In this document: positions 44,034 through 54,217 of the stretch, piece by piece
Position numbering within the stretch: position 1 is the first letter of the stretch
How the letters are laid out: each line of letters begins with the position of its first letter
NCBI GenBank assembly: GCA_030068145.1
Contig: JAPJBO010000494.1
Span: 62,001-126,000 of the forward strand
Reading direction: 5' to 3'
DNA length: 64,000 bases
Source of the DNA: Diplonema papillatum
Lineage: Eukaryota > Euglenozoa > Diplonemea > Diplonemida > Diplonemidae
The notes under the pieces: generated by a model
Database searches by the model: none
Seen by the model: only the letters and a program-made list of their open reading frames with translations
What the model was told of the DNA's origin: nothing
Position numbers and translations under genes: made by a program

Positions 44034-45264
44034 ATGGACGTATCGAACCCAGCCGCATTGGTACGACGCCCGGACGGCAGCGATGGGCTGCACTTCAAGG
44101 TGTGCTGCAATGCGTGCTGCGCTGAGCTGAACAACCCCGAGGGAGTCATGACCAGCTGCCGGCACTTCTTCTGCGTTGTGTGCGCGCGCCAGCTCGACCC
44201 CCGCGCTGGCAGCGCCCCATCGTGCCCCAAGTGTCGAGCACCGTGCAAGGTTATCCGCCTCCGGAACCTGCCGCAAGAGGTCCGCGAGATGCTGACCATA
44301 GACATTGTCCAGTTCACCATCGCTACGGCGCAGAGCATCCAGTGGCAATTCATGCAGAATCTGCTCGCTCTGCAGCAGAAACGTCGGCTTCTCGACAACG
44401 TTCGCAAGCAGCACGCGCTTGTGCATAAGAAGGTGCGCCCCCCGCCCGCCCTATTCATCCGTGCAGATTTCCGAGCGCTATCCCTCGGGGCAATTGTCTG
44501 CGGGGGAGCAATCCCGGGCGGTCTTGGACCATGCGTCTGACTGCTCTCAGCCAAACGCTATTGACGACTCTCTTTTAGCATCTTAGCGGCCCGGGCGCAG
44601 CGAAAACGAAGGCTCGCGGCTGTATTTCTTGTAGTAACACCAGCGTTGTACACACGAAAAAGAGAACGCTGGCAGCGTGTTTGGAAGAAGATTAGCCTAC
44701 CGATCATATTCGCTCACGAACAAGCCAATCCTTCCCCAGCACGTACAAACAAACACACGCATACATACTAATTGCAGAAGTCGGTTTGTCAAATTGACCT
44801 TTGGGAAACCCGGTGTGCACATGCACCCCCCACCACACATACAGCTGGCGCAGCAGGTGCAGGAAGCAGCGCATCTAGACAAGAAGATAGCGCAGCTGAA
44901 GCAGTATTCGAGGGGCACCGCAGGCGGCGTCGGGAGGTCGGCCCCCCATTTGCAGTCAGCCCGCAACGACACGCAGCAAACGTCGTACTCGTGGCTGCCG
45001 GAGACACCGCGCGCACCTCAAACCTCAGCTCAAGACGGGCTCGCCGACTCAGTCTCCTTGTTTGCGACCCACACTCCGCGCATGCCCGGCAACGACATGT
45101 CGGCACCAAGGCAGAACCACTCGTTCCTGGGGACCCCGCGAGGCACGCAACAGGGGGCCCAAGGCTTCCTTTCTTCGGCGGCGAACGGGCTCTTCTCCGC
45201 CAATCACCGGCCAGGCACCACAGGCACCACGTTCACCAACATTATGAACAATGTCGGTCTTTGA
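44034..45264 (+). CDS. RNF212/HEI10 (Zip3-like) meiotic RING protein
   Basis: Proteins of this family are SUMO/ubiquitin E3 ligases that mark crossover sites on the synaptonemal complex. Two exons, 44034-44432 and 44845-45264, join in phase 0 and give 272 residues. The RING lies near residues 24-70: CCNACC, then TSCRHFFCVVCARQL, then CPKCRAPC, with spacing like RNF212 (C-x2-C, C-x-H-x2-C-x2-C, C-x2-C). A coiled coil follows (residues about 80-155) and runs across the splice junction (HALVHKK|LAQQVQEAAHLDKK), supporting this acceptor over an alternative at 44777. The tail is Ser/Thr/Gly-rich with ETPRAP and FLGTPRGT, typical of the family's phospho-tail. The intron carries an R1 repeat. HEI10 and RNF212 cannot be separated without a tree. 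Confidence 0.7.
44646..44756 (+). repeat. R1 dispersed repeat inside the RING-gene intron
   Basis: Contains cacacgaaaaagagaacgct, ggcagcgtgtttgga, gattagcctaccgatcatat and ccagcacgtacaaacaaaca. Sense orientation relative to the gene, as in the transporter intron. Confidence 0.75.
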
Positions 45265-45421
45265 GCACACATTGCAAGCCTCTTCAAAATGAACCGGTTA
45301 TGTGCTGGTTGCTGTCAATGAAGGCACCACGTTCACCAACAACTGCGACCAACGTCGGTCTTGAACACACATTGCAAACCTCTTCAAAGTGGACCAGTCA
45401 GTGCTGGTTGCGGTCTTTGAC
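45222..45421 (+). repeat. 100-bp tandem duplication over the RING-gene stop codon
   Basis: Two units start with aggcaccacgttcaccaac at 45222 and 45322, exactly 100 bases apart. The first contains the last codons (TTFTNIMNNVGL) and stop, the second repeats this and about 60 bases of 3' sequence with roughly 80-90% identity. Confidence 0.85.
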
Positions 45422-46330
45422 ACACAGTACCTTTTGAAGCGGTGATTGTGACCGCTATTACAGTCTCTGCGGTCAAAAACTGACGGGTCAGAGTTGCCGT
45501 CAGAAGCATGGCTGATCCACAGTGTAAGTCCCGTAGTCCTGGGGAGTCGGTACACAACACGCGGGTGGCGGATGGCAATCTTGACCCCTCTTTCACCTTT
45601 TTTTTTCTGGCACGGGTGCCGCCTTGCACCGCGCCGTCCATCTCTCATGCTTCGTTGCCAGTCGCGAGAAGCTCAAAGTAAATGAATGTCCAAGACATTT
45701 CCACCCCCTGCCTGCCTCTTTGTTCCTGCGTTCCAACTGGACAACCTACAAGAGACCGAGGCTTTGCGGCAAGCCTAATAATCGCTGTGACGGCATCGGT
45801 TTTTTGCATCACCCAGGCTTGAGAATAGTAGCTGCACCTTTTGAAGTTTCCTTTCATGGCCCGAGCAAAATCCCGTGTCATGCCCCGTGCCACAAACCGG
45901 TCGAGAAGTGACAGTGGGGGGAGAAGTGTGAGGCGGCCATGCACTTTACTTCACCGTACAGCGAATCTCTCGGTCAGGTCGTTTTTCTGTATCCCACACT
46001 GCGTGAAAGTCGCCCTCAGAAAATACTCGAGGGGCCGTTATGCTCGTTTTGACAGAGAAGCTAGAGGAGGAGAAACAATGCAACGGCAAACTGGGTCTTT
46101 TTTTGAACACTTGCGCCCGCAACTACAACTAAACCCATCTTTATCTGTGTTTCGTGTGGACTAGCACATTTGCCTCCTTGCTGGCTTGCACCAACTCAAA
46201 GTCGCGAGACCCACATGTATGGGTTAAAAAGGGTTCTTCCAGGGTTCTTTTAGAATCCTTTCTTTCCTTCCATTGTAGGCGATTGTTCTGAGCACCCTGC
46301 ACACACGGGAGCACCTGCACTTTGAAAGCA
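45265..46330. other. spacer between RING and QDPR genes
   Basis: No gene is supported. It holds the second unit of the 100-bp duplication and an R2 copy (46014-46172). Confidence 0.5.
46014..46172 (+). repeat. R2 dispersed repeat, copy 4 (diverged)
   Basis: Begins cagaaaatactcgaggg, then agctagaggaggagaaacaa and aacacttgcgcccgcaacta, ending gtgtttcgtgtggactagca. It is the most diverged of the near-full R2 copies. Confidence 0.65.
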
Positions 46331-47222
46331 ATGGCCATGAAAAGAGTAGTGGTGTACGGTGGGTCCGGCGCGCTGGGACGCGCAGTCGTGAAAAAGTTCG
46401 CGGCCGAGAAGTGGCAAGTCGTCAACGTCGACCTCGTCTCAAATGCGGACGCGAGCTTCGAAATCCTGGTCGATGACAGCCTCACGTGGAAGCACACCAG
46501 CGATCGCGTCTTGGCTATCACACGCGACGAACTGAAGGGCCAAAAGTTAGACGCCGTCGTCAACGTTGCAGGAGGCTGGGCGGGCGGCAACGCAGCCAGT
46601 CCAGAGTTCCTCGCAAGTGTAGATCTTATGTGGAAGCAGTCCGTGCATAGTTCGGTCATTGCGGCGCAGCTGGCAAGCGCTCATATGACTGATTCCGGGC
46701 TGTTGGTTCTCCCTGGAGCGGCAGCTGCTGCGCAAGGTGGGACGTCGTTCATGATCGGATACGGCATGGCCAAAGCAGCGGTTCACCATTTGGTCTCATC
46801 TCTGGCTCAACCAGACTCAGGACTGCCCACCGGCGCACGCGTCGTCGGTGTCCTGCCGTCGGTTATCGACACTCCGGGAAACCGCGCTGGAATGCCTGAT
46901 GCCGACTTCACCTCGTGGACGCCTCCGGAGGCCATTGCCGGTATGCCTCGCCTCGTTTCGCTTTTCTGCGCAAGAACACCAACATCGGACAAAAGGAAGC
47001 CGCTTTCTGGAGGAGGGGGGAGTTTTACCCTTTTCTCGGAGTCACCGCAGGGTTCGATGTCCGGAAAACGTGGGATTATGTTCGGAAATCTAGTTTTACG
47101 CACCATGCCTTCACACAGAGTCGATCTTTTCCTGGACGAGCAACGCGCCTGACAACGGAGCGCTGGTGGCGTTCAACACGGCCGCAGGAAAAACCACGAC
47201 CGAGAAAGTTTCTCACGCGTGA
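46331..47222 (+). CDS. QDPR: quinoid dihydropteridine reductase
   Basis: Regenerates tetrahydrobiopterin (or a folate/pterin analogue) from its quinonoid dihydro form with NADH in the cytosol. Two exons, 46331-46940 and 47119-47222, join in phase 1 (CCG|GTATGC, CACACAG) to 237 residues, close to the usual 240. Diagnostic stretches are the Rossmann loop VVVYGGSGALGRAVV near residue 5, VAGGWAGGNA near 80, the family-specific DLMWKQS near 99, the YGMAK catalytic Tyr/Lys pair near 143 and MPDADFTSWTP near 190. Exon 2 ends NGALVAFNTAAGKTTTEKV, matching the known C-terminal strand that a read-through of exon 1 would lose. The intron is only 178 bases. Start: first ATG of MAMKRVVVYGG. Confidence 0.93.
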
Positions 47223-48661
47223 TAAAGGCGCCCCCCAGCTGCAATCCAGCGACTGGCGGGTGCTACCCGCTTTGCTCAGCACCAGCACTTGCTCAGCACC
47301 AGCACCAGCAGGGGTAACAAATAGGAAAACGTCCAATGCTCCTGGCCATGAGCAACAGAAACTCGGTAGTGGTATTTTTCCCTCATTCGTCTGCGTACTC
47401 TTTGGACCATTGCTTGTCCTCACCTAACCTTGCCTGACAGATGAGTGGAACTATACTGCACTGGCCAAATGCAGAGCTTCCGTACTGCAAGAGCAAGTAC
47501 GAAACTCTCGGTATCCACGTGTCGCACATCGCACAGTAAAGAGGAGGGTCAGCGAGCTGCGCTTTATGAGCCCGCATGAGACGTGCATTGCTTGGCGCTC
47601 AGCTCCCGCACTGCCTGCCTCATCTCCCTACCCGGGTTGATATGGTGAAAAATAATTGCGCCGCCTCTCTTTGCCCTCCCCCAGGAACCAGCCTGCATCC
47701 CCCAACCGCTCACCGGTTGGGTTGGCGATGCTTGCCGGCTTTCCATTACATCGATCCGCCGGAGTCCGTTTGGCTTACGGTCAGGCTCTTGTTCTCCCCG
47801 AAGCAAGGGCGCTGCGCTGTCCCACCGACTATTGTCGTGCACACTGGCAAAAAGAACTTTAACTCTAAAAAAGAAGCCAAAACGGCGAGAATTTAGCGCG
47901 AGAAAGGCCACGCGCACTGAGTAAAAAGAAAACGTTATCACAAGCGCCCGCCGTTCCCCCCCCCCCCCCCCCCCCCGCAGATGGCAAACGCGCAAACTTC
48001 GCTAATAAAGGAAGAGAAACGTTCGAAAGTCGGCGCGATCGGCAGACTGCTACACGCTTGTCTCGTCTTTCCCCTGCCTTCGGTTACAGCATCAAAGGTG
48101 TGCTGGATGTGCTGGGTGTGCTCGCGTTGTGCAGAATGGAAAGGCATCCGGAGCAACCTGGGAAATCATCGGGCGGGGCTCCTCAATTTGATAGAAGCTG
48201 AGAGCAAAATACGAAGCATCCGGCAGCAGCGAGCGGGTTGATATCTGTAACGACACGTCCTCTGATTTGGGATAGTTCTCGGCGTGAATGCGTCGAATTT
48301 GTCCCAATGGAAGACGCCTCGCATTGCACTGTCGTCTCTGTACGAACGAGACCGGGTCTTCATCCTAACATTCAATGATAAACCCGAAGACAGAGCCTAC
48401 CGTTTCATCTTTGCACCGGGCTGTCGGGTTAGAGCACGAGAGACTTCAATGCGAGTGTTTCTCAGCGAAACAACCCCCCGTCTTTTCTACGAGTAAACAC
48501 TATACTGTTGATCTCGACTGGTTTGAAGCTTAGTTCATGTTTGTGAACCGTGTCCTTGGGGTACGAAAACACATTCATACACAAGAATATATTGCGCGCG
48601 ATTCATGCGGAAAAGAAGCCAACAGGTGCGGGAACACACCTTTACGAAAAGAAGCACCAAA
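47223..48661. other. spacer upstream of the carboxylesterase pair
   Basis: No gene is supported. It holds a run of 21 C (47956-47976) immediately followed by gcag and ATG, which mimics a 3' splice site. A frame of 86 codons from that ATG has no recognisable domain. Confidence 0.45.
47956..47976 (+). repeat. homopolymer run of 21 C
   Basis: An unbroken run of about 21 cytosines. Length is uncertain because such runs are error-prone. Confidence 0.9.
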
Positions 48662-50284
48662 ATGCGAACTTTTGCAACCTTAGCTCTGGTGCTGGTGCCC
48701 CTGGTGCTGGGTCAGACGACTGTGGTGCAAACGAAGCACGGAGTTGTGCAGGGCCGCGTTAACAATGTGACGGGCTCGCAGTACTTCTTTGGCATCCCAT
48801 TCGCTGCGCCTCCTGTAGGCGCTCTCCGGTTTGCCCCGCCGCAGGACGCACACAACTGGACAGGCGTCAAAGTGTTGCCGGACGAACCCGAGCCTGAGTG
48901 CGCACAGTCGAACAACGGCAGTGCTGTACACGGCCAGGAAGACTGCTTAACGCTTGATGTGTATCGACCCAGCAACGCGGCGCAAGGCGACAAACTGCCG
49001 GTGCTGGCGTGGATTTATGGAGGAGCCTTCGTGCTCGGGTCTGATGACGACGGCAACAGCTACAATGGCCAGTCGTTCGCGGCGTACCAGAATGTGGTTG
49101 TGGTGGCGATGAACTACCGGGTCGGGTCCCTCGGCTTCCTGGCGCTGGACTCGCTGTTCAAGGAGCACAACACCACCGGAAACTACGCGCTGCTCGACCA
49201 GCAGTTCGGGCTGAAATGGATCAGCGAGAACATCGCCGCGTTTGGCGGCGATCCGGACAAAGTCACCATCTTCGGCGAGAGTGCTGGCGGCTGCTCGGTG
49301 GTGGCCCAGCTGGCCATGCCGGGGTCGCAACAGTACTTCCGCGCCGCTATTGCAGAGAGTTCGATGCCAGTGAATGATATAACGTGGTCGAGCTACGAGA
49401 ACGCGACTGCCTTCGGCAGTTTGTTTGCTGAGCACATCGGCTGCGGGTCTGTCGAAAACCAGACGCAGTGCCTGCGCGACCTTCCGGTTGAACTCGCGTT
49501 GGAGCACTCTCTCGACTGGAGGCGGTTGTACCCCAAAGGCATTGAAGAAGTCGCCCCTCGCATGATGCCTGTCATTCCTTACTTTCCGGTCATCGACGGG
49601 ACTACAATTCCCCTGGCTCCGATCGATCTGGCGGCTGCCGGCAAGTTCCCGGACAAGCCGTTCCTCATCGGAACAAACAAGAACGAGGGCACCGTGTTCT
49701 CAGAGCTCACTCCGCTGATCGTCAACACCTTCCCCCCTGTTGTGTTTCCTCTGGACAAGAGAGGCTATGACGCCACACTCGCCCACTTCTTCAACGCGTC
49801 CGTTCAAGAGAAGGCGCGAGCCTTCTACAGCAGCGAGCTCACGTACACCGGAGCCATCAACACGCTCATCCGAGATTACATGTTCACTTGCCCGACCCGT
49901 GCTTTGCTTCGCAGCATTCAGCAGAACACTCCAAACCGCACGCAGGCACTGTTCACGTACCAGTTCCGTCCTGACTTGCACGACGTGTACCTTGGCGACT
50001 ACCACTCATCGGAAATCCCATTCGTGTTCAACTTGTCCAAGCCCACGTGGACCCCCGCCCTTTTCAAACTTGCAGACACGATGCACTCATACTGGGCCTC
50101 GATGGCCCGCGACGGCGCGCCGAACTGCCCGTCTTGTCCGGTGTGGAAGCCGTACTCTTACAACAAAACCACGGACACCGACAATTTCCTCGCGCTCGAA
50201 ACTCCGGCGCCGACCAACGAGCAGAACCTGCTCCAGGCTAACTGCGACTTCTGGGACTCGATCGGTTACAGCCAGAACCCGTGA
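48662..50284 (+). CDS. secreted type-B carboxylesterase, copy 1
   Basis: Single exon of 540 residues in the alpha/beta-hydrolase carboxylesterase/cholinesterase-like family, which cleaves esters of lipids, xenobiotics or cell-wall acyl groups. A signal peptide (MRTFATLALVLVPLVLG) predicts secretion. QGRVNNVTGSQYFFGIPFA and EDCLTLDVYRP are the family's N-terminal signatures. The catalytic set is Ser207 in GESAGG, Glu342 in NKNEGT and His448 in GDYHSSE. Several N-x-S/T sites suit a secreted glycoprotein. I chose the ATG at 48662 rather than 48605 because it places the hydrophobic signal at the N-terminus. It is a tandem paralogue of the gene at 51391. Confidence 0.9.
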   Translation: MRTFATLALVLVPLVLGQTTVVQTKHGVVQGRVNNVTGSQYFFGIPFAAPPVGALRFAPPQDAHNWTGVKVLPDEPEPECAQSNNGSAVHGQEDCLTLDVYRPSNAAQGDKLPVLAWIYGGAFVLGSDDDGNSYNGQSFAAYQNVVVVAMNYRVGSLGFLALDSLFKEHNTTGNYALLDQQFGLKWISENIAAFGGDPDKVTIFGESAGGCSVVAQLAMPGSQQYFRAAIAESSMPVNDITWSSYENATAFGSLFAEHIGCGSVENQTQCLRDLPVELALEHSLDWRRLYPKGIEEVAPRMMPVIPYFPVIDGTTIPLAPIDLAAAGKFPDKPFLIGTNKNEGTVFSELTPLIVNTFPPVVFPLDKRGYDATLAHFFNASVQEKARAFYSSELTYTGAINTLIRDYMFTCPTRALLRSIQQNTPNRTQALFTYQFRPDLHDVYLGDYHSSEIPFVFNLSKPTWTPALFKLADTMHSYWASMARDGAPNCPSCPVWKPYSYNKTTDTDNFLALETPAPTNEQNLLQANCDFWDSIGYSQNP

Positions 50285-51390
50285 GTCACTGTGTGTCTGA
50301 GTTGATGGTGTGCGATAAACGAACAACTACCGGAACTCAAACAATTTACTCCGCGCAAGCACACTCTGCCCCCTAGACTTGACAACGGCACGTAAATGGT
50401 TATTTGTTTCGACTCCGGGGGTGTGAAGGAAACCCCCAATTCCTGGAACAGAGCTCTGCAAAAACCAAGTAGTTGTCGTGAGTATTTCCCGGTTTTGAGA
50501 TTTTCTCCGGTCTTTGACTACTTTCGGAACCTCTTTGGGTCCTGTACCCGTTAGAGGCACCACGAAGGCATTCGCCCTTTTTCACATCAGTTGTTCTGAA
50601 CGTTGTCATATCCAACATTCTGCTAGCCAGCGGTTCTTTTTAAATGCAACATCTGCACTCCGAGTCCTGGTCAACCTTGCACCCTTGTTTTTGTGTCTAA
50701 ATGCGATTTGTCAAGAACATCCATGGCAGCGTACTATCCTACCCTGAGATTCGTGCCCTACAACCTGTTGCAAGTTTGATTTCACGCGATTTGCGCAGGT
50801 TGTATGGGGGTCTTCGAATTCTTCTTTGTTCTTTTCATGACACGCGTGTGCCCTACCAAAGCCCTCTTCCCTTCTCCCTACAACGGTTCTTGCTTCGAAA
50901 ACAAATATACATGCCGGAATAACAGACTTTCTCTCTTGTCGTGCATCCCTCGCCTTCATTCGCATACCCTGCCGACAAATGGTTTTACGGGCAGCTGCTC
51001 CCAACAGACAACGACATACTGACTGATCCTGATCAGTCAGTATGTGATCATAGTATGTATTCGTAGCTGGAAGATCCTCTTGTCGCTCCTCTAGGCATGA
51101 GTCTGGTCTGAGCCATAGGTCTAGTCGTTTTGTTGAAAATAAAACCGCGTCGCGAAATACATGGTGCCAGGTTCGTTTGTAGATCTTTGTTAGATTAACC
51201 CTGTTGCCGCCGGCCAACGAAGGTCGCCAGGCTCACTAACTCTAGGCAAAGAGTAGCAGCAAACAAAACTGGGTTTGAACACTTGATTCTTTAGGCCCGT
51301 TTCAATATAGCAGAAAGGCAAGGTCTTCGGACCACAATTGTTCCAACGCAATCCCTATCCCTGCAGGCAGTGCAATACCACTCGTTGACA
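50285..51390. other. spacer between the two carboxylesterase genes
   Basis: No gene is supported. It contains a perfect 14-bp palindrome (51015-51044) and a degenerate stretch near 51240-51290 that faintly resembles R2. It must hold the second gene's promoter if that gene has its own. Confidence 0.5.
51015..51044. repeat. perfect palindrome with 14-bp arms
   Basis: catactgactgatc is followed after two bases by its exact reverse complement. Perfect arms of this length rarely occur by chance. It could be a protein-binding site, an RNA hairpin or the footprint of a small transposon. Confidence 0.85.
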
Positions 51391-53004
51391 ATGCGTATTT
51401 TCAGCGTCGCAGCCGCGCTGTTGGCATGCTCAGCTGCTGCTCAAGACACGACAGTGCAAACTGTGTACGGCCCCGTGCAGGGTCGCGTGAACGAGAAGTC
51501 AGGAAACCAGTACTTTTTTGGAATTCGTTACGCTGCCCCCCCCGTCGGCAAATTACGCTATGCTCCTCCTGCGGCACCTGAGCCGTGGACGGAACCAAAG
51601 GTGCTCGGTGACCACCCAGAGCCGGAGTGCGCGCAGGCTAACATGAACGGAGTTATCCAAGGTCAAGAAGACTGCTTGACTCTCGACGTCTACCGTCCGA
51701 ACACTGGGGCGTCAGGCTTGCCGGTGTTGGTTTGGATTTACGGCGGTGGGTTTGTATCCGGCGATGACGACTCGGGAGATAGGTACAATGGCGACAAGTT
51801 CGCGGCGTACCAAAACGTCATTGTTGTGGCGATGAACTACCGCCTCGGGTCTCTCGGGTTCCTCGCTCTGCCAGCACTCAAGGGTGAGCACAACACGACT
51901 GGCAACTACGGGTTGCTCGACCAGCAGTTTGCGTTGAAATGGGTTCATGAAAATGTGGCCGCCTTCGGAGGCGATCCCGCGAAAGTGACCATTTTCGGCC
52001 AGAGCGCCGGCGCCGTGTCCGTGGTGGCCCAGCTCAGCATGCCGGCGTCTCAAAGGTACTTCCGCGCAGCCATCGCGGAAAGCAGTCTGCCTGTAGGCGA
52101 CATCTCGTGGGCGTCATACGAGAATGCGACAGCGTTTGGCCACGCTTTCGTGGAGAAGGTAGGCTGCAACACTACAGATATGCTCGCTTGCCTGCGCAAC
52201 CTGCCAGTAACAGAGGCTCTCGAGCCTGAGCTCGACTGGAGGAGAAACTACCCAGGCGACTTCTCTGAGATCGCCCCTCGATTGATGCCTGTCATGCCGT
52301 ATTGGCCAGTCATCGACGGCAGCACCTTGCCCATGTCCCCGATCGACCTGGCCGAATCGGGGGGTTTCCCGGACAAACCGTTCATTATGGGCACCAACAA
52401 GGACGAAGGCACCGTTTTTTCGGAGTTGACACCGCTCATGGTCAACGTGAAACCACCCGTCGCCTTCCCTTTGACGCAGCATGGCTTCAACCAGACGATG
52501 CTTCACTTTTTCAATGCGACCACAGCCCGTGCGATCATCGACTTCTACGCGAATGCGTCAAGTCCTACCGTCGCTGCGAACACCGTCATCCGCGATTACA
52601 TCTTCGCCTGTGCTGCCAGACATCTTTTGCGGACCATTTTGTCACGGACTCCCAACCGGCAGTCACCGCTTTACACTTATCAGTTCCGACCGAACTTGCA
52701 CGACAGCTACTTCGGTGATTACCACTCCGCCGAGATTCCGTTTGTTTTCAACCAGAGCAGCCCGTTTTGGACCGCCGAGTTGAAGGACCTTTCAACGGTG
52801 ATGCACTCGTACTGGGCATCCATGGCAACTGAAGGCAAACCTTCGTGCCCGCAATGCCCGGGTTGGAACCAATATGCTTTCGACAAGGCAACCGACACCG
52901 ACAACTATCTCGTCTTCGAGACACCGACTCCGAGGAATGACAAAAACCTCCTCTCGAGCACGTGCGACTTCTGGGACAGAATTGGTTACAAGCAGAATCC
53001 ATGA
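51391..53004 (+). CDS. secreted type-B carboxylesterase, copy 2
   Basis: Single exon of 537 residues, clearly paralogous to the gene at 48662 along its whole length (for example DYHSAEIPFVF here and DYHSSEIPFVF there). The signal peptide is MRIFSVAAALLACSAAAQ. The nucleophile is Ser205, but in GQSAG instead of the usual GESAG. The other members are the acid in NKDEGT and the His in GDYHSAE. Substitution of the Glu before the serine is seen in some active esterases, so activity is still likely, perhaps with altered substrate range. Tandem arrangement in the same orientation points to local duplication followed by divergence. Confidence 0.9.
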   Translation: MRIFSVAAALLACSAAAQDTTVQTVYGPVQGRVNEKSGNQYFFGIRYAAPPVGKLRYAPPAAPEPWTEPKVLGDHPEPECAQANMNGVIQGQEDCLTLDVYRPNTGASGLPVLVWIYGGGFVSGDDDSGDRYNGDKFAAYQNVIVVAMNYRLGSLGFLALPALKGEHNTTGNYGLLDQQFALKWVHENVAAFGGDPAKVTIFGQSAGAVSVVAQLSMPASQRYFRAAIAESSLPVGDISWASYENATAFGHAFVEKVGCNTTDMLACLRNLPVTEALEPELDWRRNYPGDFSEIAPRLMPVMPYWPVIDGSTLPMSPIDLAESGGFPDKPFIMGTNKDEGTVFSELTPLMVNVKPPVAFPLTQHGFNQTMLHFFNATTARAIIDFYANASSPTVAANTVIRDYIFACAARHLLRTILSRTPNRQSPLYTYQFRPNLHDSYFGDYHSAEIPFVFNQSSPFWTAELKDLSTVMHSYWASMATEGKPSCPQCPGWNQYAFDKATDTDNYLVFETPTPRNDKNLLSSTCDFWDRIGYKQNP

Positions 53005-54217
53005 GCAGCGGCACTGCATGGTGTCAACTCCAGTGTCTCCTGGAACTGCACCGAATTACCCGCCGTTGTTTCGGTAGTCTGTATCGACATCAACTTCCGG
53101 TGATGAATCCGGCCGCAGAATTTGGTGGACTGCCTTCAGCACACGGTCACGTGGGGCTGCTTTGCCATTGCTTCGCTGTCGTTTTCCCCCACTTTGTATC
53201 GAGCGCAGCTGCATCTCCTCGGACAGTTTCCACGCAACGGGCGTGCCGACCTTCCTCCACAAGCATCGTGCAACAACAAGAATGTTTTGCCCTTCGGGGC
53301 TTCGTGAGAGCCAGCGCGTGGTATTGATATCGCTCTCTTCAACGTCACCGCGTTCGATTGCTACGAACACGGAATCCGTGCAAACAAAGCTATCCGACGC
53401 CGAACCAGAGCGACGAAAACACCTTCGGTTGGTCAGCAATCAAAGAAGCTTCGTAGTTCGCGCAGGTTTCGCACCTTGTTGAACTGATAGCAACTGACTG
53501 TGCAGACGTACACGACCTGCAACCACAAACGCTTACCAGAGCGATTTATTTCATTGGGACCAACACACGAAAATGATTCTGCACATTCTGCACTCCAGTC
53601 CATCGTGTTTGACACGCACGTATACCAAATATTCCAACTTTTTTGTTCAATTGCGGGGGCGACACTTCCATGCGCCAACCGCGAGTTTCTACACCGCATT
53701 CTGGCTTTGTATGCAAGCCGCTGTCGCAAAAGGCGACGCGGGTTCGTTTCACTCAATTTACGAGTTCAGGTTGACTTTCAACGAAGACTGCAAATCGGTA
53801 GCAGGTTGAAATCACCCCGCGTGATTTCTGATCCAGTGCTTCAATCCTTTTCCCTACCCTGCATTGCATGAGTGGCTCAATGGAAGAACGCTTGACTGCG
53901 TCTGTTGGTGGTAGCAACACTGAAGTTTCTCTCAGTGTTGGGTGCTCTCTAGCGAAGAGGGTGCAGGTGCTGCCATCTTCTTGCGTTTTAGAGATCATTG
54001 TTGCAATCGTTACAAGGGGCTTTCGACGCCACCTCCCTGCGCAGTACCAGGTATAGCGGTTAGATCCTCAGGCTAGTACCGAGCACCCCATGCAGCTCGT
54101 GCTAATCTGTGCTTTCACCCCTCACGTCCCCGACCACGGTATCCGAATCTCGTAGATCATTAATCACGAATGATTGGGCAATCCACTTGCTAATCAGGTT
54201 CAAGGGGTGGCGTAAAG
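53005..54217. other. spacer between carboxylesterase and NAA25 genes
   Basis: No gene, tRNA or clear repeat is recognised in these 1.2 kb. Short frames on both strands show no domain. Confidence 0.5.

Noticed and set aside
44777-44844. Upstream acceptor (attgcag) for RING exon 2
   Set aside because: It enters the exon in the wrong phase. The acceptor at 44843-44844 is phase-correct and continues the coiled coil.
47981-48241. 86-codon frame after the poly-C run
   Set aside because: The C-run plus gcag imitates an acceptor, but no donor or homologous domain supports an exon.
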